Part shown: positions 7,346 to 15,928 of the stretch, piece by piece | Numbering within the stretch: position 1 is the stretch's first letter | Layout of the letters: each line of letters begins with the position of its first letter | Made by a program: the position numbers and the translations under genes | NCBI GenBank assembly: GCA_913046795.1 | Contig: CAJWTC010000007.1 | Coordinates: forward strand, 1-35,387 | Length of the DNA stretch: 35,387 nt | DNA from: an uncultured Flammeovirgaceae bacterium | GTDB lineage: Bacteria > Bacteroidota > Bacteroidia > Cytophagales > MED-G16 | Direction: 5' to 3' | The notes under the pieces: generated by a model | Database searches by the model: none | Seen by the model: the letters and a program-made list of their open reading frames with translations, nothing else | Told to the model about the DNA's origin: nothing

Positions 7346-8870
7346 AATTTATTTTTTTATTTTTTTATTTTTTTCTAATCCGCTTTTCTCCCAGAGTAGA
7401 GATAAAATAAATAAAATTACAAAGGAAGTAATTCAGAATAACTGGGAAAGATTTTTTGATATGCTCTCAATCCCAAATGATGGTTACGACTCTCCCAATA
7501 TTGAGAGAAATATAAAGTGGTGTGAAAATACATTCTCAGATCTTGGTTTTAAAGTAGAGAGAGTTATTGCTAAGAGTACCAGTCCATCAATGCCTAACCA
7601 TCCACTATTAATTGCAAATAAATTTATATCTAAGGATTATAAAACTGTCCTAATTTACTTTCATATGGATGGACAACCTGTCGATCCAAAAAAATGGAAT
7701 CAAGATGATCCTTTTATTCCAATACTTTCTGAATATGTCTCTGATAATTGGATAGAGATTGACAGGAATAAAATTAAAGAAGACCCAGACCCAGATTGGA
7801 GGATTTTTGGAAGATCAACTAGTGACGATAAGGGACCTCCTATGATGTTAGTCAATGCTCTAGAAACCCTAGAAAAGTTAAATAAAAAACCAAAATTTAA
7901 TATAAAGTTAATTATTGATTTTCAAGAGGAAATGGGATCTCCAACTGTAGTGAGCGCAGTATCTCTTCATAAAGAAAAACTAAAGTCAGATTTCCTATTA
8001 ATTATTGATGGTCCCAGACACCCATCTAATAAACCTACACTAACATTTGGAGCTAGAGGAATAAGTAGAATAACTCTAACATCCTACGGCCCAATTAAAC
8101 CTCAACATAGTGGTCACTTTGGAAATTACGCTCCAAATCCTGCAATGAATTTATCAAAAGTTCTTTCCTCAATGAAAGATTATGATGGTAGAGTTGTAAT
8201 TCCTGGATTCTATGATGGAGTAACGTTCAGTGATGAAATTAAATTAGTAATGGATGCAGTTCCAGACGATGAAGTTCAGATTAAAAAAGAACTAATGATA
8301 TCGTCTGCTGATAAAGTTGGAAAAAACTATCAGGAAGCTATACAGTTTCCTTCTTTAAATATAAGGGGATTACAATCAGGATGGGTTAGGAAAGAAGTTA
8401 GAACAATTGTTCCAGATATGGCAATAGCTGAGATTGATGTAAGACTTGTAAAAGAAAGTAATCCCAAAAGATTATTAAACTTAATAAAGGAACATATTAT
8501 TAGTGAAGGTGCTTACGTGATAGAAGATCGAGAACCTTCATCTATTGAGAGGTTAACTCAGAAAAATATAATTAGGTTTGATTCTAAAATCAGTTATTTA
8601 GCTTATAGGACCGAGATAGATTCACCTATAGGAAACTGGGCATCCAGAGCTTTAAAAAAAGCTTTTAAAGAAGAACCTATTAAGAAGAGAACATCAGGTG
8701 GATCAATTCCTATATCTCCTTTTGTTACTACACTAAACGTACCTGCTCTTACCTATCCATCCGTAAATAAAGATAATAATCAACATAGCCCTAATGAAAA
8801 TATTAGAGTAGGAAATTTTATTGATGGTACCTTAGGAATGGTTTATCTTCTTTTAGAAGAAATTAATTAA
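7338..8870 (+). CDS. Secreted M20-family metallopeptidase (dipeptidase/carboxypeptidase)
   Basis: The 510-residue precursor has a signal peptide (MSKIYFFIFLFFSNPLFSQ). The M20 di-zinc signatures are present: FHMDGQP with H109 and D111, GRSTSDDKGP (bridging Asp at 163/164), and FQEEMGSP with the Glu197/198 pair of general base and ligand. A dimerisation/lid domain containing GARGISRITL follows, and the last metal-binding His is probably in the C-terminal NNQHSP segment. The family hydrolyses dipeptides or C-terminal residues. With the signal peptide it should act in the periplasm. It ends the operon started at 6896, and its stop codon overlaps that of the convergent PspC gene (TTAA). Confidence 0.88.
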   Translation: MSKIYFFIFLFFSNPLFSQSRDKINKITKEVIQNNWERFFDMLSIPNDGYDSPNIERNIKWCENTFSDLGFKVERVIAKSTSPSMPNHPLLIANKFISKDYKTVLIYFHMDGQPVDPKKWNQDDPFIPILSEYVSDNWIEIDRNKIKEDPDPDWRIFGRSTSDDKGPPMMLVNALETLEKLNKKPKFNIKLIIDFQEEMGSPTVVSAVSLHKEKLKSDFLLIIDGPRHPSNKPTLTFGARGISRITLTSYGPIKPQHSGHFGNYAPNPAMNLSKVLSSMKDYDGRVVIPGFYDGVTFSDEIKLVMDAVPDDEVQIKKELMISSADKVGKNYQEAIQFPSLNIRGLQSGWVRKEVRTIVPDMAIAEIDVRLVKESNPKRLLNLIKEHIISEGAYVIEDREPSSIERLTQKNIIRFDSKISYLAYRTEIDSPIGNWASRALKKAFKEEPIKKRTSGGSIPISPFVTTLNVPALTYPSVNKDNNQHSPNENIRVGNFIDGTLGMVYLLLEEIN

Positions 8871-9049
8871 TATCTATCAGGGATTATTATCCATGCTACA
8901 AGATAAATGAATATACCTCCACCAAATAAAAAAAACATTGCAATAAATAATAGTCTAAAAATTACTGGATCAGTCTGAAAATACTCTCCAAAACCTTCAC
9001 AAACACCACCAAATATTCCATTATAACTATCTCTTACTATTCTTCTCAT
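8867..9049 (-). CDS. PspC-domain membrane protein
   Basis: The 60-residue protein is a complete PspC domain. Its N-terminal amphipathic part has GIFGGVCEGFGEYFQTDP, and one strongly hydrophobic helix runs from about 30 to 56, ending with AWIIIPDRY. Small stand-alone PspC proteins are common in Bacteroidota. In proteobacteria PspC senses membrane stress, but no pspA or pspF partner is visible here. It lies 1 nt downstream of the beta-barrel gene on the same strand, which suggests co-transcription with an outer-membrane protein. Confidence 0.9.
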   Translation of the reverse strand: MRRIVRDSYNGIFGGVCEGFGEYFQTDPVIFRLLFIAMFFLFGGGIFIYLVAWIIIPDRY

Positions 9050-9050
9050 A

Positions 9051-9683
9051 TTATTCTAATTTAGAAAAAAAGTAATTAAATCTCACTTGAGTGTTTAGGT
9101 TTCTCACTGAATTACCTAGACCTCCAGCAGGTCTAATATTTAATATTCCATAAGAAATAATAATTCCTAAACTAAAATCATTTTTATTAAATGATACTCC
9201 ACCTTGAGCTCCTAAATCAAATGGTTTCAATACATCTGAAAAATCATTTCCAATTTGTCCATAAACTTTAGATGAAGAAATATTATTTTTTATGTATTCT
9301 TTTAATGCAATTCCAAGATATGGACCCATCTCAAAAGCAAGATCATTAGAAGAATAGTATTTAAGTCTAAAGGGAATCTCCAAATACTTTGAGTATGACC
9401 TAACTCTAACTCCCATCTGATTCATAGTGAAACCTTTAGTAGAGTAGTTAGCTTCAATTACTAAACTGTAATCATCATCAACAAAATATTCAGAAAGAAT
9501 ACCAACTGCCAACCCAGGTAGAAATCCCTTACCTAGATTAAATTCTTCAGAAGAATTTGAGGAAGTGATTGTTGACAAATTAATTCCAGTTTTAAATGCC
9601 AACTTAATTTTGTCCGTATAACCCTTAAATTGAGAAAAAAATAAAAGTATTATTAAATAAAACTTTATTTTTGAACTTATCAT
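9051..9683 (-). CDS. PorT-type outer-membrane beta-barrel protein
   Basis: The 210-residue precursor has a signal sequence and alternating amphipathic strands typical of the small 'outer membrane protein beta-barrel' (OMP_b-brl) family. Examples are KTGINLSTI near the mature N-terminus, GFLPGLAVGILSEYF, LVIEANYSTKGF, YLEIPFRLKYY, FEMGPYLGIALKEY and a last strand NTQVRFNYFF. Family members are about 190-240 residues and form 8-stranded barrels; their function is generally unknown. It is followed by pspC after 1 nt. Only 29 nt separate its start from the divergent MBL-fold gene, a very short space for two promoters. Confidence 0.75.
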   Translation of the reverse strand: MISSKIKFYLIILLFFSQFKGYTDKIKLAFKTGINLSTITSSNSSEEFNLGKGFLPGLAVGILSEYFVDDDYSLVIEANYSTKGFTMNQMGVRVRSYSKYLEIPFRLKYYSSNDLAFEMGPYLGIALKEYIKNNISSSKVYGQIGNDFSDVLKPFDLGAQGGVSFNKNDFSLGIIISYGILNIRPAGGLGNSVRNLNTQVRFNYFFSKLE

Positions 9684-9712
9684 ATTAATAATTTAATAAA
9701 TATTATCACATA

Positions 9713-10477
9713 ATGCTATCTGTAAAAAGACTTAATCTTGATTCTTCATGGCTCATTGATTTTGATTCAAAAAGTTTCGTTGTAGATCCGTGGCTTATAG
9801 GATCTGAAATTGATGGCTTTAAATGGCTTAACGAAGCCTGGCACATTAAAGATCCCGTTAAAATAAAGGACTTACCTGACTTTAAATTTTTGATGGTATC
9901 ACAAAATTATGAGGATCACTGCCACATAGAAACTCTAAAAAATATATCTGAAAAAAAGCCAATAATAGCTACAGATCTAGCTTATAAAAAAATAAAAAAA
10001 CAATTTCCTAGTAGAAGTATAACTTTACTTGAAGAGAATAAAAAAATAAAATTTGAAGGACTTACTTTCATATCATTAAGACCGGATAAAATCTTAGATC
10101 CTATTTATTATGCTGTAGTAATAATTAATCAAAATAATGAAGCCATCTTCTATGCACCACATGGTTTTGTTTTAAGTAAAGAACAACTAGCTTTAATTAA
10201 AAATCTTGATATAAGTTTACTTATAACAACATTTACTCATTTCCAAATACCAAAGATTATGGGTGGTGATGTAAATCCAGGAATGGATAATGTATATGAA
10301 CTATACAATCAACTTTCTCCTAGAAATACAATAAATACCCACGACGAAGAGAAAAAAGCTAAAGGATTAGTTTCAGCTCTCGCTAAAATAGAATATCCTG
10401 ACTATGATACAATTGAGTCAGATAATAATATTAACTTTATTAGAATAGATAACTACTCTAAAACAAAGATTAAGTGA
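9713..10477 (+). CDS. MBL-fold protein with an atypical metal motif
   Basis: The 254-residue protein has the order of a metallo-beta-lactamase fold: WLIDFDSKSFVVDPWL near the N-terminus, a central turn LMVSQNYEDHCHIETL (61-76), then IFYAPHGF and NTINTHDEE. The canonical HxHxDH is altered: the first two His are Gln64 and Tyr66, while Asp68 and His69 remain and His71 follows. A similar 'SQxxxDHxHxxTL' signature occurs, as I recall, in a cyanobacterial and plant subgroup of this fold. Metal binding may therefore use one site only. There is no signal peptide, so it is cytoplasmic. The next gene starts with GTG overlapping its stop by 4 nt. Confidence 0.75.
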   Translation: MLSVKRLNLDSSWLIDFDSKSFVVDPWLIGSEIDGFKWLNEAWHIKDPVKIKDLPDFKFLMVSQNYEDHCHIETLKNISEKKPIIATDLAYKKIKKQFPSRSITLLEENKKIKFEGLTFISLRPDKILDPIYYAVVIINQNNEAIFYAPHGFVLSKEQLALIKNLDISLLITTFTHFQIPKIMGGDVNPGMDNVYELYNQLSPRNTINTHDEEKKAKGLVSALAKIEYPDYDTIESDNNINFIRIDNYSKTKIK

Positions 10478-10872
10478 TATTAAAATTTATTATTCTTTTT
10501 ATCTCAACACTTAACTTAAAAGATGAAATACCCTTAGGTGAACTGGTTGGCAATTGGGATAGAGTATGCATTGAGAATGATGCCTTAGGTTTTCAAGTGT
10601 CCCACTGTAATTTCTTTGGAGATAAAAAAATGTATATAAATGAATGGAATTATATTGAAATGACATTTAAAAATGGTGAGAGGCGCTTTTATGATTTTAA
10701 ATTAGAGGGTGATAAAATTAAAATATTTTATAAGTACAGAGAAAATATTGAGAGTCTTATAAGTGTCAATGGTGATACACTTAAAATCGAATCAAATAAA
10801 GTATATAACGAAATGATGAACAGAAAATATGACGCAAATATCAATAGAATTTATTTTGTTAGATCTGATTAG
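10474..10872 (+). CDS. Small secreted lipocalin-like protein
   Basis: The 132-residue protein starts with GTG at 10474, overlapping the previous stop (GTGA), and has a hydrophobic N-terminus (MILKFIILFISTLNL). The mature part begins with GELVGNWDRVC, followed by alternating strands (EMTFKNGERRFYDFKLEGDK, ISVNGDTLKIES). The GxW-strand-turn pattern again suggests a lipocalin-like barrel, as in the gene at 6896, but no family is certain. It contains two cysteines (in RVC and VSHC) in the mature part that could pair. Translational coupling ties it to the MBL-fold gene. Its stop overlaps the stop of the convergent PAQR gene. Confidence 0.55.
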   Translation: MILKFIILFISTLNLKDEIPLGELVGNWDRVCIENDALGFQVSHCNFFGDKKMYINEWNYIEMTFKNGERRFYDFKLEGDKIKIFYKYRENIESLISVNGDTLKIESNKVYNEMMNRKYDANINRIYFVRSD

Positions 10873-11516
10873 ATTATAGAATCCATCAAAAAAAAATGAG
10901 AAATTGAGCCTAAAAGAACAAATATATGCCATATGACATGGTTATATTTCAGTTGATCCATCGAATAAAATACAGCTCCAACAGAGTATAAAATTCCACC
11001 AATTACCATTAAAATTATTTCATGATTTGTAAATGAAACCAATACTGTTTTAAAGTCAATGACTATTAACCAACCCATTATTAGATAAAATATAAGGGAT
11101 AGGTTTTTAAAATAATTAAAGAAAAATACTTTATGAATGACACCAATAATGGCCATAGACCATATTATAATAAGTATTATATCACCTATGAAACTATTAA
11201 TATTTAGAAGTATAGGAGGAGTATATGAACCTGCAATTAATAAATAAATACTAACATGATCTAACTTCTGAAGAGAGTTTGAATGCTTATTATCAATAAA
11301 ATAATGATAAAGACTTGATGACATATACATGAAAGTAAGGGAGGCTCCATAAACCACAGCACAAAAAAGTTTATTTGCCATTTGAGAATCAATTGATTTA
11401 TTTACAAGTAAAATCATACCAATTAAACTCATCAGTAATCCAAAAAAATGACTTAAGAAATTATATTTCTTCTCATTATCGGATTCTATTCTATCTTTTG
11501 AAAGATTATCAATCAT
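10869..11516 (-). CDS. Hemolysin III / PAQR-family membrane protein
   Basis: The 215-residue protein has about seven transmembrane helices and the conserved PAQR/YqfA marks. They are SSSLYH (His71) in helix 2, LDHVSIYLLIAGSYTP (Asp86-His87), and a C-terminal set of histidines in HVIWHIFVLLGSISHF. These residues form a metal site in the family, and eukaryotic homologues act as ceramidase-like receptors. Bacterial members (TrhA/hemolysin III) affect membrane energetics or lipids, and the name hemolysin should not be taken as a virulence claim. It is probably monocistronic. A 98-nt spacer separates it from the divergent mmsA operon. Confidence 0.88.
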   Translation of the reverse strand: MIDNLSKDRIESDNEKKYNFLSHFFGLLMSLIGMILLVNKSIDSQMANKLFCAVVYGASLTFMYMSSSLYHYFIDNKHSNSLQKLDHVSIYLLIAGSYTPPILLNINSFIGDIILIIIWSMAIIGVIHKVFFFNYFKNLSLIFYLIMGWLIVIDFKTVLVSFTNHEIILMVIGGILYSVGAVFYSMDQLKYNHVIWHIFVLLGSISHFFLMDSII

Positions 11517-11614
11517 GATCAGTTATTAAATATCTATTTATATATATTTATATATTAAGATAGTTGTACTTTATTTGAAAATTAAAAAAATATATCAATA
11601 TTGTTAATTAATAA

Positions 11615-13066
11615 ATGAATAAGAAAATTGAAAACTTTATTGATGGAGATTTTATAGAATCAGGTGGTAACTCTATACCTGTTTGGAATCCGCAAGAAGG
11701 CAAAATAATAGCTGAGGTAAACGATTCATCCTCAAATGATCTTAAAATAGCAGTCAAAGCTGCTAAGTCAGCATATATAGGTTGGTCTAATAAAACTCTT
11801 AAAGAAAGAACTGAAATATTTTATGAGTTTAGGAACCAGCTAATAGATAATTTAAATCCTCTATCTGAGTCAATCTGTGAAGAAAATGGAAAAACTTTTC
11901 AAGAAGCAAAAGCAGAAGTATTAAAAGGAATTGAACTTACTGAGTTTGCGTGTTCGATGCCACAAATTATAAATGATGAAATACAAGAAGTAAGTAGAGG
12001 TGTGGAATGTAGATCATCTCATGAGCCTTTAGGTGTAGTTTCTTCAATAACTCCTTTCAACTTCCCAATTATGGTACCTATGTGGACAATACCTAATGCC
12101 TTGATACTTGGAAATTGTATGATATTAAAACCATCAGAACAGACCCCAATTGGTTCTCAAAATATTGCTCAATTACTTAAAAGATCTGGATTACCTGATG
12201 GAGTATTTAACGTAGTAAATGGAGGTAAAGAAATAGTAGAATCAATATGTGATCACCCAGATATTTCTGCCGTTTCATTTGTTGGATCTACAAAAATTGC
12301 AAAAATTGTTTATAAGAGATCTACAAATAATTTAAAGAGATGCCTAGCACTTGGTGGTGCTAAAAATCATTTAATTGTACTACCAGACGCAGATGAAGAG
12401 ATGGCATCAAACGACATATTAGCATCTATGTCAGGGTGTTCAGGTCAAAGGTGCATGGCAGCTTCAGCGATGGTTGGAGTGGGTGATATTGATTCTATAG
12501 TAAAAAAAATGGTAGAAAGTGCTGAAAAAATAGTTCCTGGTAAAAATTTAGGGTCAGTTATTTCAGAAGATGCATTAAAGAGAATTGAAAGATACATAGA
12601 TGAGGCTGAAAAAGATGGGGCTAAAATAATTTTAGACGGAAGGAATTTTAAAGTTAAAGGAAAAGAAAAAGGATATTTTATAGGGCCAACTATAATTGAT
12701 TATGTATCTCCAAATATGAAAATTGCGAAAGAAGAAGTTTTTGGTCCAGTTTTGGCAATAATGAGAACAAACGAGGTAGATGAAGCAATAAAAATTGAGA
12801 ATAGGTCAAGTTACGGGAATGCCTCCTCAGTATATACACAAGATGGTAGATTAGCTGATTATATTTCTGAAAGAGTGAGCGCTGGAATGATTGGAGTAAA
12901 TATTGGTGTCCCTGTTCCTAGAGAACCGTTCTCTTTTGGTGGTTGGAATAATTCAAGGTTTGGCGTAGGAGATATTACTGGAAAAAGTTCTATAAATTTT
13001 TGGACAAGGCTAAAGAAGAGAACAACTAAGTGGAACAAGGGAGCAAAAAGAAATTGGATGAGTTAA
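11615..13066 (+). CDS. mmsA: (Methyl)malonate-semialdehyde dehydrogenase, CoA-acylating
   Basis: The 483-residue enzyme matches the MmsA/IolA branch of the aldehyde dehydrogenases: SRGVECRSSHEPLGVVSSIT (127-146), FNFPIMVPMW (Asn149), LKPSEQTP (171-178) and SGCSGQRCMA with catalytic Cys280. Arginines in SRGV and GQRC correspond to the residues that bind the carboxylate of the semialdehyde in the family. The reaction is (methyl)malonate semialdehyde + CoA + NAD+ to acetyl- or propionyl-CoA + CO2 + NADH, in the cytoplasm. It heads a five-gene operon; the aminotransferase starts 4 nt after its stop. In this context malonate semialdehyde from beta-alanine, or methylmalonate semialdehyde from 3-aminoisobutyrate, is the likely substrate. 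Valine or inositol routes lack partner genes here. Confidence 0.88.
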   Translation: MNKKIENFIDGDFIESGGNSIPVWNPQEGKIIAEVNDSSSNDLKIAVKAAKSAYIGWSNKTLKERTEIFYEFRNQLIDNLNPLSESICEENGKTFQEAKAEVLKGIELTEFACSMPQIINDEIQEVSRGVECRSSHEPLGVVSSITPFNFPIMVPMWTIPNALILGNCMILKPSEQTPIGSQNIAQLLKRSGLPDGVFNVVNGGKEIVESICDHPDISAVSFVGSTKIAKIVYKRSTNNLKRCLALGGAKNHLIVLPDADEEMASNDILASMSGCSGQRCMAASAMVGVGDIDSIVKKMVESAEKIVPGKNLGSVISEDALKRIERYIDEAEKDGAKIILDGRNFKVKGKEKGYFIGPTIIDYVSPNMKIAKEEVFGPVLAIMRTNEVDEAIKIENRSSYGNASSVYTQDGRLADYISERVSAGMIGVNIGVPVPREPFSFGGWNNSRFGVGDITGKSSINFWTRLKKRTTKWNKGAKRNWMS

Positions 13067-13070
13067 AAAA

Positions 13071-14396
13071 ATGAATACTAAAAAATATAATCTAGAAAAT
13101 ACAATTTTTGCTTGGTCAAATCAAAAAGGATTGAACCCAATACATGTAAAAAAAGCTAAAGGTGTTCATATTTATGACGATAATGATAAAAGATATATAG
13201 ACTTCTCGTCTCAGCTAATGAATGTGAATGTTGGACACGGAAGAGAAGAAGTTACAGAAGCTGTAAGAAAACAGATGGAAAAGTTAAGTTATGTAAGTCC
13301 ACCATTCACTACTGACTCCAGAGGATTACTAGGGAAAAAACTTGCAGACATAACGCCATCCAATATTAACAAAACATTCTTCACATTAGGAGGTGCAGAA
13401 TCAAATGAGAATGCTATTATATTAGCAAGACTTTATACTCAAAAACATAAAATAATAACTCATTATAGGTCTTATCATGGAGCGACAATAGGATCAGTTT
13501 CTGCTGGTGGAGACCCCAGAAAGAATGAGATCGATAGTCAACAAGTTCCTAACTTCATACATGTTGAAAATCCATACTACTACAGATGCCCTTGGTACTC
13601 CAGTAGCTTTGAGGAGTGTGGTGATAGAGCAATTAAAAATTTAGAGAAAACCATTCATTACGAAGGTGCTAATAATATTGCCGCCATTATGATGGAGGGT
13701 GAATCTGGAACATCGGGTTGTATAAAATATCCTCCTCTTTATTTAAAAAAAGTTGAAGAATTATGTAAAAAATATGATTTATTACTAATCATTGATGAGG
13801 TTATGAGTGGTTTTTGTAGAACTGGTAAGTGGTTTGGATATGACAACCATTCTATAAAACCTGATATTATCACAATAGCTAAAGGAGTTACATCTGGATA
13901 TATACCTTTAGGAGGGGTAATGGTGTCAGATGAGATTATAAATTCATTCAATGATAAATTTTTACCTCTTGGCCTGACTTACTCGGCACACTCTGTAGCT
14001 TGTGCTGCCGCTGTCTCGGTACTTGATATCTATGAAAATGAGAATGTAATAGAAAATGTTAATAAAATTGGCTCGTATACTGATAAAAAAGTTGAAGAGT
14101 TAATGATTAAACACCCTTCTATTGGAGACTGGAGAAATACAGGGATGCTAGGATGTATAGAGCTTGTTAAAAATAAAAAAAATAAAGACCCCCTAGCTCC
14201 ATTTAATGCAAATCCTAAGCAAATGGAAGACATGAACAAAGTTGTAAGAAAATTAAGAGATGAGGGTATGTTCACCTATACTAAATGGAATTATATTTTC
14301 ATAGCACCACCACTAACATCTTCAGAAGAAGATATTGATGAGGGTATAGATATAATGTCAAAGGCTCTAAAAGTAGCAGATGAATTTTGTTATTGA
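13071..14396 (+). CDS. Class III PLP-dependent omega-amino-acid aminotransferase
   Basis: The 441-residue protein has the class III plan: DFSSQLMNVNVGHG (45-58), GGAESNENAIILAR (107-120), YRSYHGAT (132-139), LLLIIDEVMSGFCRTGKWF (with Asp242) and the Schiff-base lysine Lys271 in IITIAKGVTSGYIPLGGV. An extra Cys-containing stretch, NPYYYRCPWYSS, is like that of the taurine/beta-alanine:pyruvate transaminase group. It should convert an omega-amino acid and an oxo-acid (pyruvate or 2-oxoglutarate) to a semialdehyde and an amino acid. Adjacent mmsA makes beta-alanine or 3-aminoisobutyrate the most economical substrate. Taurine is an alternative by family similarity, but no sulfoacetaldehyde enzyme is nearby. 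It is 4 nt after mmsA and 3 nt before the symporter. Confidence 0.85.
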   Translation: MNTKKYNLENTIFAWSNQKGLNPIHVKKAKGVHIYDDNDKRYIDFSSQLMNVNVGHGREEVTEAVRKQMEKLSYVSPPFTTDSRGLLGKKLADITPSNINKTFFTLGGAESNENAIILARLYTQKHKIITHYRSYHGATIGSVSAGGDPRKNEIDSQQVPNFIHVENPYYYRCPWYSSSFEECGDRAIKNLEKTIHYEGANNIAAIMMEGESGTSGCIKYPPLYLKKVEELCKKYDLLLIIDEVMSGFCRTGKWFGYDNHSIKPDIITIAKGVTSGYIPLGGVMVSDEIINSFNDKFLPLGLTYSAHSVACAAAVSVLDIYENENVIENVNKIGSYTDKKVEELMIKHPSIGDWRNTGMLGCIELVKNKKNKDPLAPFNANPKQMEDMNKVVRKLRDEGMFTYTKWNYIFIAPPLTSSEEDIDEGIDIMSKALKVADEFCY

Positions 14397-14399
14397 TAG

Positions 14400-15911
14400 A
14401 TGGAGACTAAACTAATAATTTTATTTCTCTATTTTCTAATTCTTTTCTTTATCGGTTGGCACTCATCTAAAAGAGTAAAAAATATAAAAGATTATTATGT
14501 TGGAGGAAAGAAATTAGGTTTTTGGGTTGTAGCCTTTTCAACTAGAGCTACTGGTGAATCAGCATGGCTTTTACTTGGTCTAACTGGATTAGGTGCTGTT
14601 GTTGGAGTTAGTGCCTTTTGGGTTGTAATTGGAGAAGTTTTAGGAGTTTTAGGAGCTTGGTTTTTCATGGCCAAAAAATTTAAAAAACTTACCGATAAAT
14701 ATAAATCTATAACTATTACTGATTATTTGGTTTCTAGACTAAAGTCAAAGACAAATCATTTAAGGTACTTATCATCCGTCTTCCTAACTTTCTTCATAAT
14801 AATATATGTAAGTGCACAAATTGATGCTACAGGATCAGCTTTTGAAGCTTTTATGGGTTGGAATTATTTTACAGGTGCTATTTTAGGTTATTTTATAGTT
14901 TTAGCCTATGTCGTATTTGGTGGATTCATAGCTGTAGCGTGGTCTGATCTAATTCAGGGAAGTCTGATGTTTTTGGCTCTAGTTATACTACCAGTAATTG
15001 GCTATTACTCTTTTAACGGCGAATTTGAAATAATAGAAGGTCTAGGTAGAATAGATGGATCATTAATTTCACCTTGGGGATCAGGTGGATTTAATCTGTT
15101 AAATCTATCAACAATTATTGGATATCTGTGCATTGGATTAGCCTTTTTAGGTTCTCCACAAATTTTTGTTAGGTTTATGTCAATAAAAAATGAAGAAGAA
15201 ATTAATAAAGGGAGATGGGTTGCTGTTTTATTTACTTTGATAACTGATTCTTGTGCAGTTTTAATTGGTATGATGGCAAGGTATTTCTTTACAGAAAATG
15301 GTGTTGAAGTTGAAGGAGTACTTGGTAATAATGGACAAAATTCATTAATAATGATGGTTGAAAGTTTATTACCCTTATTATTTATAGGATTTTATATGGC
15401 AGTAGTACTTGCTGCGATAATGTCAACAGTAGACTCCCTCCTTGTTCTTGCATCTAGTGCATTTGCAAGAGATATCTATCAAAATATTTATAATCCAAAA
15501 GTGGAGATAAATAAATTAACACTAATTTCTAAATTGACAACATTTATTATGGCATCGTTTGCATTATTTGTTGCTATAACAGTTGCAAATTTAACTCCAG
15601 AAAGGACAATATTTTGGTTTGTTTTAGTTGGTTTTCATGGAATTGCTGCTAGTTTTTGTCCTACTATAATTCTTTCTCTTTTTTGGAAGGGTCTTTCAGA
15701 AAAAGGAGCAATTGCGTCCATGATAGTAGGCTTTCTTGGTGTACTGATTTTTAAATTCATTGTACCAAGTATTGAGCCTTACGGTATTTATTTTAATAAT
15801 ATTGCTGAGTTAGCCCCTGCTCTATTGTTAGGATTACTTACAGGGTATATATTCTCCATACTTTACCCAAACCCTGAATTAAAAAAGGAACTAGATGAAA
15901 TCTCTAAATAA
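14400..15911 (+). CDS. SSS-family sodium:solute symporter
   Basis: The 503-residue protein has about 13 hydrophobic helices and the SSS/SLC5 hallmarks: an N-terminal IKDYYVGGKKLGFWVVAFS, TRATGESAWLLLG (helix 1 break, sodium-site region), SITITDYLVSRL, YVVFGGFIAVAWSDLIQG and MSTVDSLLVLASSAFARDIY. The overall pattern is closest to the PutP-like proline/amino-acid branch. It lacks the DUF4212 partner used by the second symporter of this window. It follows the aminotransferase after 3 nt and precedes the amidohydrolase by 17 nt. The operon position predicts that it imports the amino acid consumed by the aminotransferase, which is an inference. Confidence 0.87.
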   Translation: METKLIILFLYFLILFFIGWHSSKRVKNIKDYYVGGKKLGFWVVAFSTRATGESAWLLLGLTGLGAVVGVSAFWVVIGEVLGVLGAWFFMAKKFKKLTDKYKSITITDYLVSRLKSKTNHLRYLSSVFLTFFIIIYVSAQIDATGSAFEAFMGWNYFTGAILGYFIVLAYVVFGGFIAVAWSDLIQGSLMFLALVILPVIGYYSFNGEFEIIEGLGRIDGSLISPWGSGGFNLLNLSTIIGYLCIGLAFLGSPQIFVRFMSIKNEEEINKGRWVAVLFTLITDSCAVLIGMMARYFFTENGVEVEGVLGNNGQNSLIMMVESLLPLLFIGFYMAVVLAAIMSTVDSLLVLASSAFARDIYQNIYNPKVEINKLTLISKLTTFIMASFALFVAITVANLTPERTIFWFVLVGFHGIAASFCPTIILSLFWKGLSEKGAIASMIVGFLGVLIFKFIVPSIEPYGIYFNNIAELAPALLLGLLTGYIFSILYPNPELKKELDEISK

Positions 15912-15928
15912 ATATTATATTTAAAGAA

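Noticed and set aside
13739-14275. Minus-strand open frames within the aminotransferase gene
   Set aside because: The plus-strand frame carries Asp242, Lys271 and an unbroken fold; the antisense frames show no signature.
13071-14396. Taurine degradation route
   Set aside because: The aminotransferase resembles taurine:pyruvate enzymes, but no sulfoacetaldehyde acetyltransferase, sulfoacetaldehyde dehydrogenase or sulfite exporter is nearby, and MmsA points to malonate-type semialdehydes.
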